Assembly (NCBI GenBank): GCA_913020085.1
Contig: CAJVZW010000011.1
Span: forward strand, 1 to 44,373
DNA length: 44,373 nt
Direction of reading: 5' to 3'
From: an uncultured Pseudomonadota bacterium
Lineage (GTDB): Bacteria; Pseudomonadota; Gammaproteobacteria; Comchoanobacterales; Comchoanobacteraceae
Shown here: positions 9,388 through 17,050 of the stretch, piece after piece
Numbering within the stretch: position 1 is the first letter of the stretch
Layout of the letters: each line of letters opens with the position of its first letter
Position numbers and translations under genes: made by a program
Notes under the pieces: generated by a model
Told to the model about the DNA's origin: nothing
Databases searched by the model: none
What the model saw: only the letters and a program-made list of their open reading frames with translations

Positions 9388-9694
9388 CAACAAAACCATG
9401 CAACATATTATGGAAACCTCAAAAAAGGTGCACGAACAGATGGAATCAATTCAAAAAGATATTGACCAGACCCTATTCAGTGCATCAAGTGGAACTGAAG
9501 ATGTTGTTGTATCCTTAAACGGTAAACATGAGCTGGTTGATGTAAAGTTCTCAAAAAATAGCCTTACTTTTGACCCACATGCATTATCAAAAATGGTTAT
9601 AGAGGCACACGAAGCTGCAACTAATCAAATCCATGTTGCGACTCGAGAACGAATTATTTCTCTAGCGGATAAATTATCCTCGCAAGATGACTAA
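9380..9694 (+). CDS. ybaB: YbaB/EbfC family nucleoid-associated protein
   Basis: This 104-residue protein belongs to the small YbaB/EbfC family, dimeric DNA-binding proteins often encoded beside recR. A coiled N-terminal helix (about residues 8-30, MESIQKDID) precedes the beta-strand core with VVVSLNGKHELVDVKFS and a C-terminal helix containing AHEAATNQ, all in the family order. I start at ATG 9380 (MSDNKT) rather than at an upstream in-frame codon, because this start matches family length and overlaps the preceding gene by only 8 bases. Its stop overlaps the recR start by 8 bases. Confidence 0.9.
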   Translation: MSDNKTMQHIMETSKKVHEQMESIQKDIDQTLFSASSGTEDVVVSLNGKHELVDVKFSKNSLTFDPHALSKMVIEAHEAATNQIHVATRERIISLADKLSSQDD

Positions 9695-10304
9695 CGCATT
9701 TTGCCACCCCCTTAATCAGCTGATTCAAGGACTCAAAACCTTCCCAGGAATTGGTGACCGTAGTGCTCTTCGCCATGCTATGCATCTACTGACACACAAT
9801 CGCAGTGGTGGACAAATGCTTGCAAAAGCCATTGAGACAGCGCTCACATCTATCACCTCATGCCAAAATTGCAATAATTATACTGATAAACCAATCTGTG
9901 ATATTTGTCTGGATCCCAAAAGGGAGCCGATAATATGTGTCGTACAAAACCCTGTTGACGTGATTTGTATTGAAGCAAGTGGTAGTTTCAAAGGACGTTA
10001 CTTCGTATTAATGGGTCAGTTATCGCCGCTAGATGGCATAAGCCCAGAGGATTTAAAAATTCCAAAATTGATTGATTTAGTAAAAAATCAATCAATTAAA
10101 GAGGTGATCCTTGCAACAAATTCTACTGTTGAAGGTGAAGCAACTGCCTTTTACATTTCAAATCAGTTACAATCTATTAGTTGTCAATGTTCACGGCTCG
10201 CTCTTGGCATCCCCATTGGCGGAGAACTTGAATACTTGGATGGGAATACATTGGCTCATGCACTTCATGCGAGAAAGCCAATATTGGAACAAATGGAGAC
10301 CTAA
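9687..10304 (+). CDS. recR: Recombination mediator RecR
   Basis: RecR works with RecO (and RecF) to load RecA on SSB-coated gaps. The 205-residue protein has the helix-hairpin-helix PGIGDRSA near residues 20-27, a Cys4 zinc finger with C59, C62, C71 and C74, and a Toprim domain from about 80 (VVQNPVDVICIE, then the acidic EGEATA and LGIPIGGELEYLD blocks). Length and motif order are normal for the family. The ybaB-recR pair is conserved in many bacteria; here it lies inside a segment of unknown membrane and secretion-like genes. Confidence 0.97.
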   Translation: MTNAFCHPLNQLIQGLKTFPGIGDRSALRHAMHLLTHNRSGGQMLAKAIETALTSITSCQNCNNYTDKPICDICLDPKREPIICVVQNPVDVICIEASGSFKGRYFVLMGQLSPLDGISPEDLKIPKLIDLVKNQSIKEVILATNSTVEGEATAFYISNQLQSISCQCSRLALGIPIGGELEYLDGNTLAHALHARKPILEQMET

Positions 10305-10306
10305 CC

Positions 10307-10915
10307 ATGGACCTTTTTGCAACTCAAGCTGCGCCAGTCAAGGAGAAGACTGAAACACAGATCGTAGAGGTGGTTGATAATGAACCTGTGCAGGTTGAAA
10401 AAGATGACTCTCTTTTGTGGAATTTTTCAGGAATCATTGCACAATCTATTCGCTTATCTCAACTTGGAGATAACGCGCACGAACAAGCCATCGCTAGATT
10501 CTGCCAGGAAATATCTCAGCTTGATAATCAGCTTCAGTCACTTGATTTCAGTGAGAGTAAAATGATCCAGTTTATGATCCGTGATTGGGTAATGGAGTTA
10601 TTTAGCCAGACCCGCTCAAGTAAATTAATTGCAATGCAAAACATACTTATCCGCACCGATATATCAGGATTTACGGCAGGAAGAGATCGTACCGTTCAGG
10701 ATATCCTTCTTTTTCCACATAGATATCCCAATGCCGAAAAACTTCTAAGTATCATTGCAAAAGTTTCACCGTATTACCATCCTGCACTGGCAAAAAATAT
10801 TTGTAGAGCAACCCCAGCCAAACAGGCCAAAGCAATGCTGCAATCTGTTGACTACTGGTTGCTTGTACTATTGTCAACTGGCGCCATCATCGGTGGTAGC
10901 TTTTTTCTTCTTTAA
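10307..10915 (+). CDS. DotU/IcmH/TssL-like protein with C-terminal membrane anchor
   Basis: The 202-residue product has an acidic, disordered N-terminus (about 1-35), a predicted all-helical cytoplasmic domain (about 38-165) and a single C-terminal membrane helix (about 182-202). This is the layout of DotU/IcmH (type IVB secretion) and TssL (type VI secretion), tail-anchored partners of IcmF/TssM. The hallmark tryptophan-glycine and GFxGRY motifs of the family are not visible, so the assignment rests on topology, size and the directly adjacent IcmF-type gene, 8 bases downstream. It is clearly shorter than Legionella DotU (about 260 residues). Start ATG follows the recR stop by 2 bases with GGAGA upstream. 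Confidence 0.55.
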   Translation: MDLFATQAAPVKEKTETQIVEVVDNEPVQVEKDDSLLWNFSGIIAQSIRLSQLGDNAHEQAIARFCQEISQLDNQLQSLDFSESKMIQFMIRDWVMELFSQTRSSKLIAMQNILIRTDISGFTAGRDRTVQDILLFPHRYPNAEKLLSIIAKVSPYYHPALAKNICRATPAKQAKAMLQSVDYWLLVLLSTGAIIGGSFFLL

Positions 10916-10923
10916 GGATCGAT

Positions 10924-13584
10924 ATGTTAATCATTAGCTCGTTATTGTTTGGCCTTTTTTTCTTAATGGGCTTTCTGTTGTTGCAAAAACTCTATATAGT
11001 TGCACCGACTTATTCGATCATTCATACAGTCTATGGCCATATTATTAAATTATATCCTGATCAGTACTACTATGGCGTTAGGATTATTCATGCGGCAAAA
11101 GGCAATGTGCCTGTGAAAGAGCTTGAAATGATGGGATTCTCTCAGGTGAAAGAAATATCTTATCCTCAAGTAACTGTTTGGCTTAATCAAAATAATGACC
11201 TTTTTATCGTTCATGAGAAATGGAGCAATGACACAAAACGTCAGCCATTGGTTCTGAAAGATCGTCAGTTTGGCCGATACTTTTTTTATGCATATGAAAA
11301 CATTATTACTCTCCCTCTTAGCATGCCTAACACTTCAATGGCAGACTACTTGAGAGAATTGTCTCTGGAGACCTTCTCAACAGACGTGACAACATCTATT
11401 TGGCTAACCCAGTGTGAAACTCTCCCCTCTTTTATGGAAGTCAATGAGCTTAACCTCAAATCCAATTGGCAATTATTTCAAGTTGACCAAGCAGACAGCA
11501 ATCTTCCAAAGATCCTAGAGAATTGGAATAATTGGCTTCATGAGCTTTTTTTAGAGCATCTGCCATCCTCATCGAGCACACCGGTAAAAGGCGAAATACT
11601 TGCCCTTGCGCACCATTTTAAGCAGATAATGAAGCAAATCTCACCGAATATCGCTGGGGAGTTATCTCGACCCATGCATTTTGGTTATATCCTTCTTGTA
11701 AATTCCCACCCTAGTCAGGAAATGTGTGATCATCTGTATCCTTCATGGCTATTGGAGAATACCCATAAAGATCGCGCGCAAATACAATCGACATACCCAT
11801 GGCTTGATCTTTACAAAACATTTCCAAATAGTGAGAGAAATCTTGATGCAACATTTATCGCCGTGAGTTTGTTTCTGGTATTCTCTTTTGGAGCAGCCTA
11901 CGTATCCACTCGCTTTAGTTCAGATAAACATGTAGGGATAAAACCCTTAAAAACAATTACCAATGATAGTAAAATTGCTAATCAGCTTTTTGGTGAACTG
12001 GGATCAGTGACCAACAGCACACAATTATTATCATTACTATCGTTAAGTCATGAAATGCAGCAATCAACTCAATCACCCCATCGCTGTAAGCAGTATCATG
12101 AACTTGTAAGTTCTAAAACTTCCTGTGATGATATTAACCTTACTCAGCTTCAGAATATTCCTAAAGATTTGACCACAAGAGTAAAGGACATATTTAGCCG
12201 TTTGAATGAAAAGGATCTTATCAACAGCTTAATCGATCAAGACTACATCAAGTGGCAATATAAAGACCTTGACAAAAAACTCAGCACTACAAACTATGAA
12301 GAAGCATGCAAAAGAGCTGCTTTAATTCGCCCATTTATAAAAGCTGATCTTACAGAAAGCTGTGACCAAAAACTTAAAAAGTTAGTGGTTGCATCATATA
12401 TAAAAGAGCATACTGAGAACCTACAGAGTAGAATCACACCGATTACTGCAAACGATAGTTTTGAGATGATTTACAATACTGCCCATTATTATGAGCTAAA
12501 TCCCAATGAATTACTCGATTCTGAATCTGATTTACTCAAACAGCTCATTAGCACAGCACAGAAAAATGACCTGGGCTACGCTACTCTATCTGAGCTAAAA
12601 TCATTGCTATATCTTACAAACAACCGAAGTGCAATTAAGCAGGAATTTAAAAATATTGCCAAATTAGCGAAAGTTTTGAGTGTAAATAATCAAACATTAT
12701 CAAATAACTTATCGACCTATCATGACTTACTAAATGATAAATATCATATCCGGTCAATTATTGAAAAACCCCCATCTGACATGATCTCATCATGGAGAAA
12801 ATCATTGTATCTAAGCGTCGTTAAAGTATTCAAAGTTCAGCTGCAGCAACAAATACAACAGGCGTGGAAACCAGTGCAGCAAGAATTCGAAGATAACCTT
12901 GCTGGACGGTATCCTCTGGACCCATCAGGACCAGATGCAAAGATTGATTATTTTGTCCATCTTCTCGGGCCGAAAGGAACTATTAGCCACTTTTTTGGAC
13001 AAGTAATTGACCCACTTATTGAAAAACAAACTGGTGCATGGGTATGGAATCAATCGCCACTATTTGACCTTGGACTGGATGATAATTTAATTAATTATAA
13101 TATGCAGGTAGCCATTTTAAGTGAAATGTACTTTCATAAGCGACCTACTCCCTGGTTTGAAGTGACTGCAGAGGCAGGAAAGTTTTCTAATCAAATCAGT
13201 TCAGTAATGATACAGTTTGGCAACCAGAGTATTGCTCTGATGGATAAAACCCCTAATGCCGAAATGATTTTATGGTCTGCTGCAGATCCTAACCATACAA
13301 TATCCACGCTTACAATGGCGAGTAAAGATGGAACCAAGCGCCAAATTACCGCCAGAGGCGACTTTTCAGCATTTAGATTATTCGATAAACTCAAGCAGAT
13401 TAAAAAAAGCGGCCAACAATCCATGCTGGTAAAAGCAGAGGATGGAACTTGGTGGGCAGAAGTTGATTTACATTTCTCCCACTCAATTAATCCATTTCTC
13501 AATGCCATGAGTCAACCAGTTTTCTTTGATAAGAATATCATTCAGAGGCCAGCAGAGAGCCAAGTGATTAATTTTAAGGGATAA
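10924..13584 (+). CDS. icmF: IcmF/TssM family inner-membrane secretion protein
   Basis: IcmF/TssM proteins stabilise the envelope complex of type IVB and type VI secretion systems together with DotU/TssL. The 886-residue protein has an N-terminal membrane helix (about 2-22), a cytoplasmic region (about 25-308), a second membrane helix (about 310-330) and a large periplasmic part. The periplasmic region carries the family hallmark LAGRYPL (about 659-665) followed by DYFVHLLGPKGTISHFF and a C-terminal beta-rich domain ending near QPVFF. The cytoplasmic part has no P-loop (no GKS/GKT), so nucleotide binding is unlikely, as in Legionella IcmF. AAGGATCG precedes the ATG. Which secretion type it serves cannot be decided here. 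Confidence 0.82.
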   Translation: MLIISSLLFGLFFLMGFLLLQKLYIVAPTYSIIHTVYGHIIKLYPDQYYYGVRIIHAAKGNVPVKELEMMGFSQVKEISYPQVTVWLNQNNDLFIVHEKWSNDTKRQPLVLKDRQFGRYFFYAYENIITLPLSMPNTSMADYLRELSLETFSTDVTTSIWLTQCETLPSFMEVNELNLKSNWQLFQVDQADSNLPKILENWNNWLHELFLEHLPSSSSTPVKGEILALAHHFKQIMKQISPNIAGELSRPMHFGYILLVNSHPSQEMCDHLYPSWLLENTHKDRAQIQSTYPWLDLYKTFPNSERNLDATFIAVSLFLVFSFGAAYVSTRFSSDKHVGIKPLKTITNDSKIANQLFGELGSVTNSTQLLSLLSLSHEMQQSTQSPHRCKQYHELVSSKTSCDDINLTQLQNIPKDLTTRVKDIFSRLNEKDLINSLIDQDYIKWQYKDLDKKLSTTNYEEACKRAALIRPFIKADLTESCDQKLKKLVVASYIKEHTENLQSRITPITANDSFEMIYNTAHYYELNPNELLDSESDLLKQLISTAQKNDLGYATLSELKSLLYLTNNRSAIKQEFKNIAKLAKVLSVNNQTLSNNLSTYHDLLNDKYHIRSIIEKPPSDMISSWRKSLYLSVVKVFKVQLQQQIQQAWKPVQQEFEDNLAGRYPLDPSGPDAKIDYFVHLLGPKGTISHFFGQVIDPLIEKQTGAWVWNQSPLFDLGLDDNLINYNMQVAILSEMYFHKRPTPWFEVTAEAGKFSNQISSVMIQFGNQSIALMDKTPNAEMILWSAADPNHTISTLTMASKDGTKRQITARGDFSAFRLFDKLKQIKKSGQQSMLVKAEDGTWWAEVDLHFSHSINPFLNAMSQPVFFDKNIIQRPAESQVINFKG

Positions 13585-13599
13585 TTAAGATTTAAACGA

Positions 13600-13618
13600 T
13601 ATAATCCCTCTCAAGGAG
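13600..13618 (+). promoter_or_regulatory. Perfect -10 box and strong ribosome-binding site before the 13627 gene
   Basis: TATAAT at 13600-13605 matches the -10 consensus exactly, but no good -35 is found 16-18 bases upstream. AAGGAG at 13613-13618 lies 8 bases before ATG 13627 and is among the clearest Shine-Dalgarno sequences of this segment. If the -10 were used, transcription would start almost on the ribosome-binding site, so only the latter is firm. Confidence 0.4.
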
Positions 13619-13626
13619 ATTTAATT

Positions 13627-14778
13627 ATGAGTACTAAATACATAATCGCCGTTAGAGATTTTTCCTCTTCGGTTCAGTACAGCATCCTAGAACTGCTAAA
13701 TGAACGCAGTGGTATATTTTCATTGCTACTCATTAATATCGCAACAGGACATATTTCTTCCTTGTTTACAATGTTGCCATTTCACTCTGTTGTAATTGGC
13801 CTAATAGGCATATTGATTCACCGATTTACAGCTAATAAAATATCTAATATGCTCCCTAACTTCGAGCTTCTTAGTACTCATAACAATGAAAAAAGTAACG
13901 CAATTTTATCGCATAACCCAATAAACGAATTTGCATATGGACTATTTTACCTATCATTAGCTGCAAACATATACGTTTTTCTACCAAAATATATCCCTAC
14001 GTTAATAAGTCCGCTGATTACTAATCAGATACTAATAACAATGTGTTTACCTTTATTCTGTTATGGACTATCACGTTTTATATATGGCAATTATTGTCAG
14101 TCATCGAAATCCTTCGAACAATCAAAGAAAAATATTAAGATAACTGAAGCAGCTCATCCTTATCCAGCCGTAAACTCTTTTGAGAAGAACTCAAGTATGG
14201 TAAAAATAAAGTCCATGATCTCAAATCTTTTACTTGGAATATCTTTCTTTCTTCCTCTACACCAAGCATACCTTGTATACAGTGGGATCTACATCTTTAA
14301 TATAACTTATAATAAATTATCTACATTATCCCATGATAAAGCCTACCTACAGAAGAACGGCCTTGCAGGATTTCAGCAGCTCAAAAATAGTATTTTAAAT
14401 GACCCACAAAATATACTTATACCTAAAATGAACATAATTAGCCGCTCAACGATGTCTATTTTTGGGCCTATTTCTGTTTACAAACGAATGATACATCTTT
14501 TGGAACTGGCGAAAAAACAGCTAAGTGCAAAAGATTATAATGAAATATCAAATGGAATAGATCCAAAAAAATATATGACAATATGGAATCTACCCATCAT
14601 AAACATATTTTCTGGAATTTCAGGGTGGCTGACTAACATATTTGTCCCTGCATATGAACTTCACCATAGTGCTGCACAATCTAAAACCTCAGGTGCATTT
14701 CAAGATACCTCTTCTGAAAAGGCCGTTAAAAATAAAGAAGTTAGAGACATAAAATGTGTTGACTTAACAATATCTTAA
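13627..14778 (+). CDS. Multi-pass membrane protein of unknown function
   Basis: I do not recognise this 383-residue protein. Hydrophobic segments are seen at about residues 28-48, 52-68, 102-120, 128-150, 198-230 and 320-342, separated by short polar loops, with a hydrophilic, Lys/Ser-rich C-terminus of about 40 residues. There is no signal peptide of the cleavable type and no enzymatic motif. It follows the icmF-type gene by 42 bases on the same strand and may belong to the same transcript. Codons look even more AT-rich than in the housekeeping genes, which would fit an accessory or recently gained gene. Confidence 0.78.
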   Translation: MSTKYIIAVRDFSSSVQYSILELLNERSGIFSLLLINIATGHISSLFTMLPFHSVVIGLIGILIHRFTANKISNMLPNFELLSTHNNEKSNAILSHNPINEFAYGLFYLSLAANIYVFLPKYIPTLISPLITNQILITMCLPLFCYGLSRFIYGNYCQSSKSFEQSKKNIKITEAAHPYPAVNSFEKNSSMVKIKSMISNLLLGISFFLPLHQAYLVYSGIYIFNITYNKLSTLSHDKAYLQKNGLAGFQQLKNSILNDPQNILIPKMNIISRSTMSIFGPISVYKRMIHLLELAKKQLSAKDYNEISNGIDPKKYMTIWNLPIINIFSGISGWLTNIFVPAYELHHSAAQSKTSGAFQDTSSEKAVKNKEVRDIKCVDLTIS

Positions 14779-14845
14779 GTGTATATTCATATATAAATAA
14801 TATTTAAATTTTAAAATTACATTTAATAAATATAGGAACATAACT

Positions 14846-15694
14846 ATGAAAAACGCCAAAGCCGATAAGAATTCAGTTAAGGATAGTAACGACAAAGGTA
14901 TCCTACAATCAATGTCAGATTATCTCTCCAACTCAATTGATGGGCTATTTACAGATGTTTCAAACCGAGTTACAGATCGTGTTGAGACTCTTGAGTCAAC
15001 ACCACTTCTAGGTAATAGAATGTCTTTAAAAAAACAACTTCCTAAATTCCTTGGTATGATGACTCAATACGTTGCATCTGGGCCTGAAGATGCGAAAGAA
15101 TTTGAGGAGGACACAAAAAAGGCTATTGTCACTGCAATCGATAGTGCAAAAGAGACAATTAAAAGCGAAATTACTGGCGCAAAAGATGATGTAACTACAG
15201 CGATCAAAGATCATATTGATAAAACATGTGCAGATGGAAAAAATTACATTGATGAAGCAACAGATAATAGCACAAGTGAAGATGGCAAAGGATGGTTCGA
15301 TGGCTTCTGGGATAAAAGTAAGGAATACTTTAATGATGCTTTTGACTTCATGACAGGAAAAGATAAGCTCGATCAAAATGGCAACGCTATCGCGTCAACC
15401 AATGATAAGATAAGATTTTTTGATAAGCCAGTCACATATATCAAATCACTAAAAGAAAATTTTAAGAGTGATAACTCATTTATGGGACTGATAAAAATGC
15501 TTTTTCTTAATTTTGCAGAGTTCGTTGTGAAAATCTTCTTTGGCGATGATTCAAAGCCAGCGAATGCTAAAGCTAATGCTGCATACAATCCTGTATCGGC
15601 CTCTAGTCTTGCTGGTACTACACGATTAGTAGCGAACCCAGTGGCTAACTCAAATAACAATGCTAGGGATGTTGCTACTACCCTAGATAGGTAA
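14846..15694 (+). CDS. Acidic helical protein of unknown function, possible secreted substrate
   Basis: This 282-residue protein has no recognisable family. Residues 80-135 form a run of charged amphipathic helix with repeated Lys/Asp/Glu and Ala/Ile/Thr spacing (AIDSAKETIK, EITGAKDDVTTAIKD), similar in style to apolipoprotein- or LEA-like repeats. One hydrophobic segment (about 214-232) follows, and the last 45 residues are Ala/Asn/Ser-rich and likely disordered. There is no N-terminal signal peptide. AGGAA precedes the ATG, and a strong terminator follows the stop. Its place downstream of IcmF-like genes makes a secretion substrate conceivable, but nothing in the sequence proves it. Confidence 0.75.
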   Translation: MKNAKADKNSVKDSNDKGILQSMSDYLSNSIDGLFTDVSNRVTDRVETLESTPLLGNRMSLKKQLPKFLGMMTQYVASGPEDAKEFEEDTKKAIVTAIDSAKETIKSEITGAKDDVTTAIKDHIDKTCADGKNYIDEATDNSTSEDGKGWFDGFWDKSKEYFNDAFDFMTGKDKLDQNGNAIASTNDKIRFFDKPVTYIKSLKENFKSDNSFMGLIKMLFLNFAEFVVKIFFGDDSKPANAKANAAYNPVSASSLAGTTRLVANPVANSNNNARDVATTLDR

Positions 15695-15712
15695 AACTTC
15701 CTATATATATGA

Positions 15713-15739
15713 AAAGGCAGCCCAAGTGGCTGCTTTTTT
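15713..15739. terminator. Rho-independent terminator between convergent genes
   Basis: GCAGCC (15717-15722) and GGCTGC (15728-15733) pair perfectly around the loop CAAGT, followed by TTTTTT (15734-15739). The preceding AAAA extends the symmetry, so the element can serve the plus-strand gene ending at 15694 and the minus-strand operon ending with sdhE at 15742. Confidence 0.85.
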
Positions 15740-15741
15740 AT

Positions 15742-15978
15742 TTATATCGATGAGTAAGCATGAATCTTTTTGATAATATTAAGAAGTGGAGATTCCTGAT
15801 CAATTTTTTTATAAACAATTAAGGATAAAAGCTCCGGATCACTCAGTTCCAATAAAGTTTCAAAATCCTTTTTCTCTGAATCACTTAAAGTTTCATACTC
15901 CTTGGCATAAAATCCACTTAAGATATGGTCAAGCTCAAGCACCCCTCGACGTAAACGCCATTTAATCGCTTTATTCAA
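15742..15978 (-). CDS. sdhE: FAD assembly factor SdhE (YgfY/CptB family)
   Basis: SdhE attaches FAD covalently to the succinate dehydrogenase flavoprotein subunit. The 78-residue protein has the hallmark RRGVLELD (residues 10-17) and the helical core ending in DPELLSLIVYK, matching family length. It starts with TTG: GGGAG lies 6 bases upstream and no in-frame ATG is available at the right place; the start overlaps the alr stop by 8 bases. It is the last gene of the rlmB-dnaB-alr operon and implies that the organism keeps a succinate dehydrogenase. Confidence 0.9.
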   Translation of the reverse strand: MNKAIKWRLRRGVLELDHILSGFYAKEYETLSDSEKKDFETLLELSDPELLSLIVYKKIDQESPLLNIIKKIHAYSSI

Positions 15979-17050
15979 TTTTTTCTCCCATTGTCTGGCT
16001 CACGCGCTCAACACGATTTGATAGATTCACAAGTAACTCATATGGACTGGTTCCTGTTGCAAGGGCAAGTTTCTCGATTGGACAATCATCCCCCCATAAT
16101 GTTACCCACGCCCCAATTGGCGGAAGTGGCTCTTCGTTGGATGAGGCTATTTGAAGAGTATCCATTGAAACGTGTCCGATTATATGAAATTGATGAGACT
16201 GGTAGCTTGCATAAGATGTGCCATCACTGATCCGAGGATACCCATCCGCATAGCCAGCTGAAACAATCGCAATTGACATATCCTTTGGTGCTCTAAATTG
16301 TCGACTGTACCCTACAGAATCACCAGCAGATAAATGTTGATGAGCAATCACTCTTGCCTGGAAGGTAAGAACTGGCCTAAACCCAAACTCAGCCCCTGTC
16401 TGACTTAAAAAGGGAACCGCTCCATACAATAGGATGCCTGGTCTTATCCAATCACCCATCTCCTTTTGAGATAGAATACGAGCTGAATTTGCAAATGATA
16501 GTTCAACCTCAGGAAACTCTCGTTTGATATCATATAGCACAGATAGCTGTCGCTCATTTTCATCAGAATGAATCACCGAGTCTGCAAGATGCGTCATCAA
16601 AATTACTTTTTTATTTTTGTTGTCCCTCAAAATTTGCTTTGCCTGAGTAATGGTAAGGCCCATTCTATTCATCCCTGTATTTACTTTTATCCATAAACGA
16701 GATAAAGGCTGACAAAATTCATTAAGATCGTCAAATTGGGTATGAACTACAATATCAATGTTATATTGTCTCGCTGCTTTGAATGTTGCTTCCGATAAAT
16801 AAGCACTATTAAATAAAATTATTTTATCTGTTAATTTACGTAGTGTAATGGCTTCATCAATCGATGCGACTGCAAATGCATCAACATACTGCATTGAGTG
16901 GAGAAAATCATCATTAATTCCATGCCCATATCCCTCTGCTTTCACGTAGGCAATAATTCTTTTTCCAGGAGCATAGCGGCGTCTTAAAATATCTATATTT
17001 TCTGCAATGGAAGAAAAATCAATAAAAGCTCTTCGGTTTAAAATATCCAT
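15971..17050 (-). CDS. alr: Alanine racemase, PLP-dependent
   Basis: Alr interconverts L- and D-alanine to supply D-Ala for peptidoglycan. The 359-residue protein has the PLP-binding lysine (K37) in VKAEGYGHG, the substrate-contact NTGMNRMG block, the catalytic tyrosine in VGYSRQF (about 250) and the SAGYADGYPR motif of the C-terminal beta domain. Its start overlaps the dnaB stop by one base (TAATG), which indicates coupled translation. The dnaB-alr neighbourhood is conserved in gammaproteobacteria. The downstream plus-strand operon holds a D,D-carboxypeptidase and a D-amino-acid-type aminotransferase acting on the same metabolite pool. Confidence 0.97.
   Translation of the reverse strand: MDILNRRAFIDFSSIAENIDILRRRYAPGKRIIAYVKAEGYGHGINDDFLHSMQYVDAFAVASIDEAITLRKLTDKIILFNSAYLSEATFKAARQYNIDIVVHTQFDDLNEFCQPLSRLWIKVNTGMNRMGLTITQAKQILRDNKNKKVILMTHLADSVIHSDENERQLSVLYDIKREFPEVELSFANSARILSQKEMGDWIRPGILLYGAVPFLSQTGAEFGFRPVLTFQARVIAHQHLSAGDSVGYSRQFRAPKDMSIAIVSAGYADGYPRISDGTSYASYQSHQFHIIGHVSMDTLQIASSNEEPLPPIGAWVTLWGDDCPIEKLALATGTSPYELLVNLSNRVERVSQTMGEKIE

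Noticed and set aside
13191-13508. Minus-strand open frame of 105 codons inside the IcmF gene
   Set aside because: It is antisense to a strongly conserved IcmF/TssM segment, has no ribosome-binding site and no recognisable sequence.
10924-13584. P-loop NTPase function in the IcmF-like protein
   Set aside because: No G-x4-GK[ST] motif was found in the cytoplasmic region; this agrees with Legionella IcmF and some TssM proteins.
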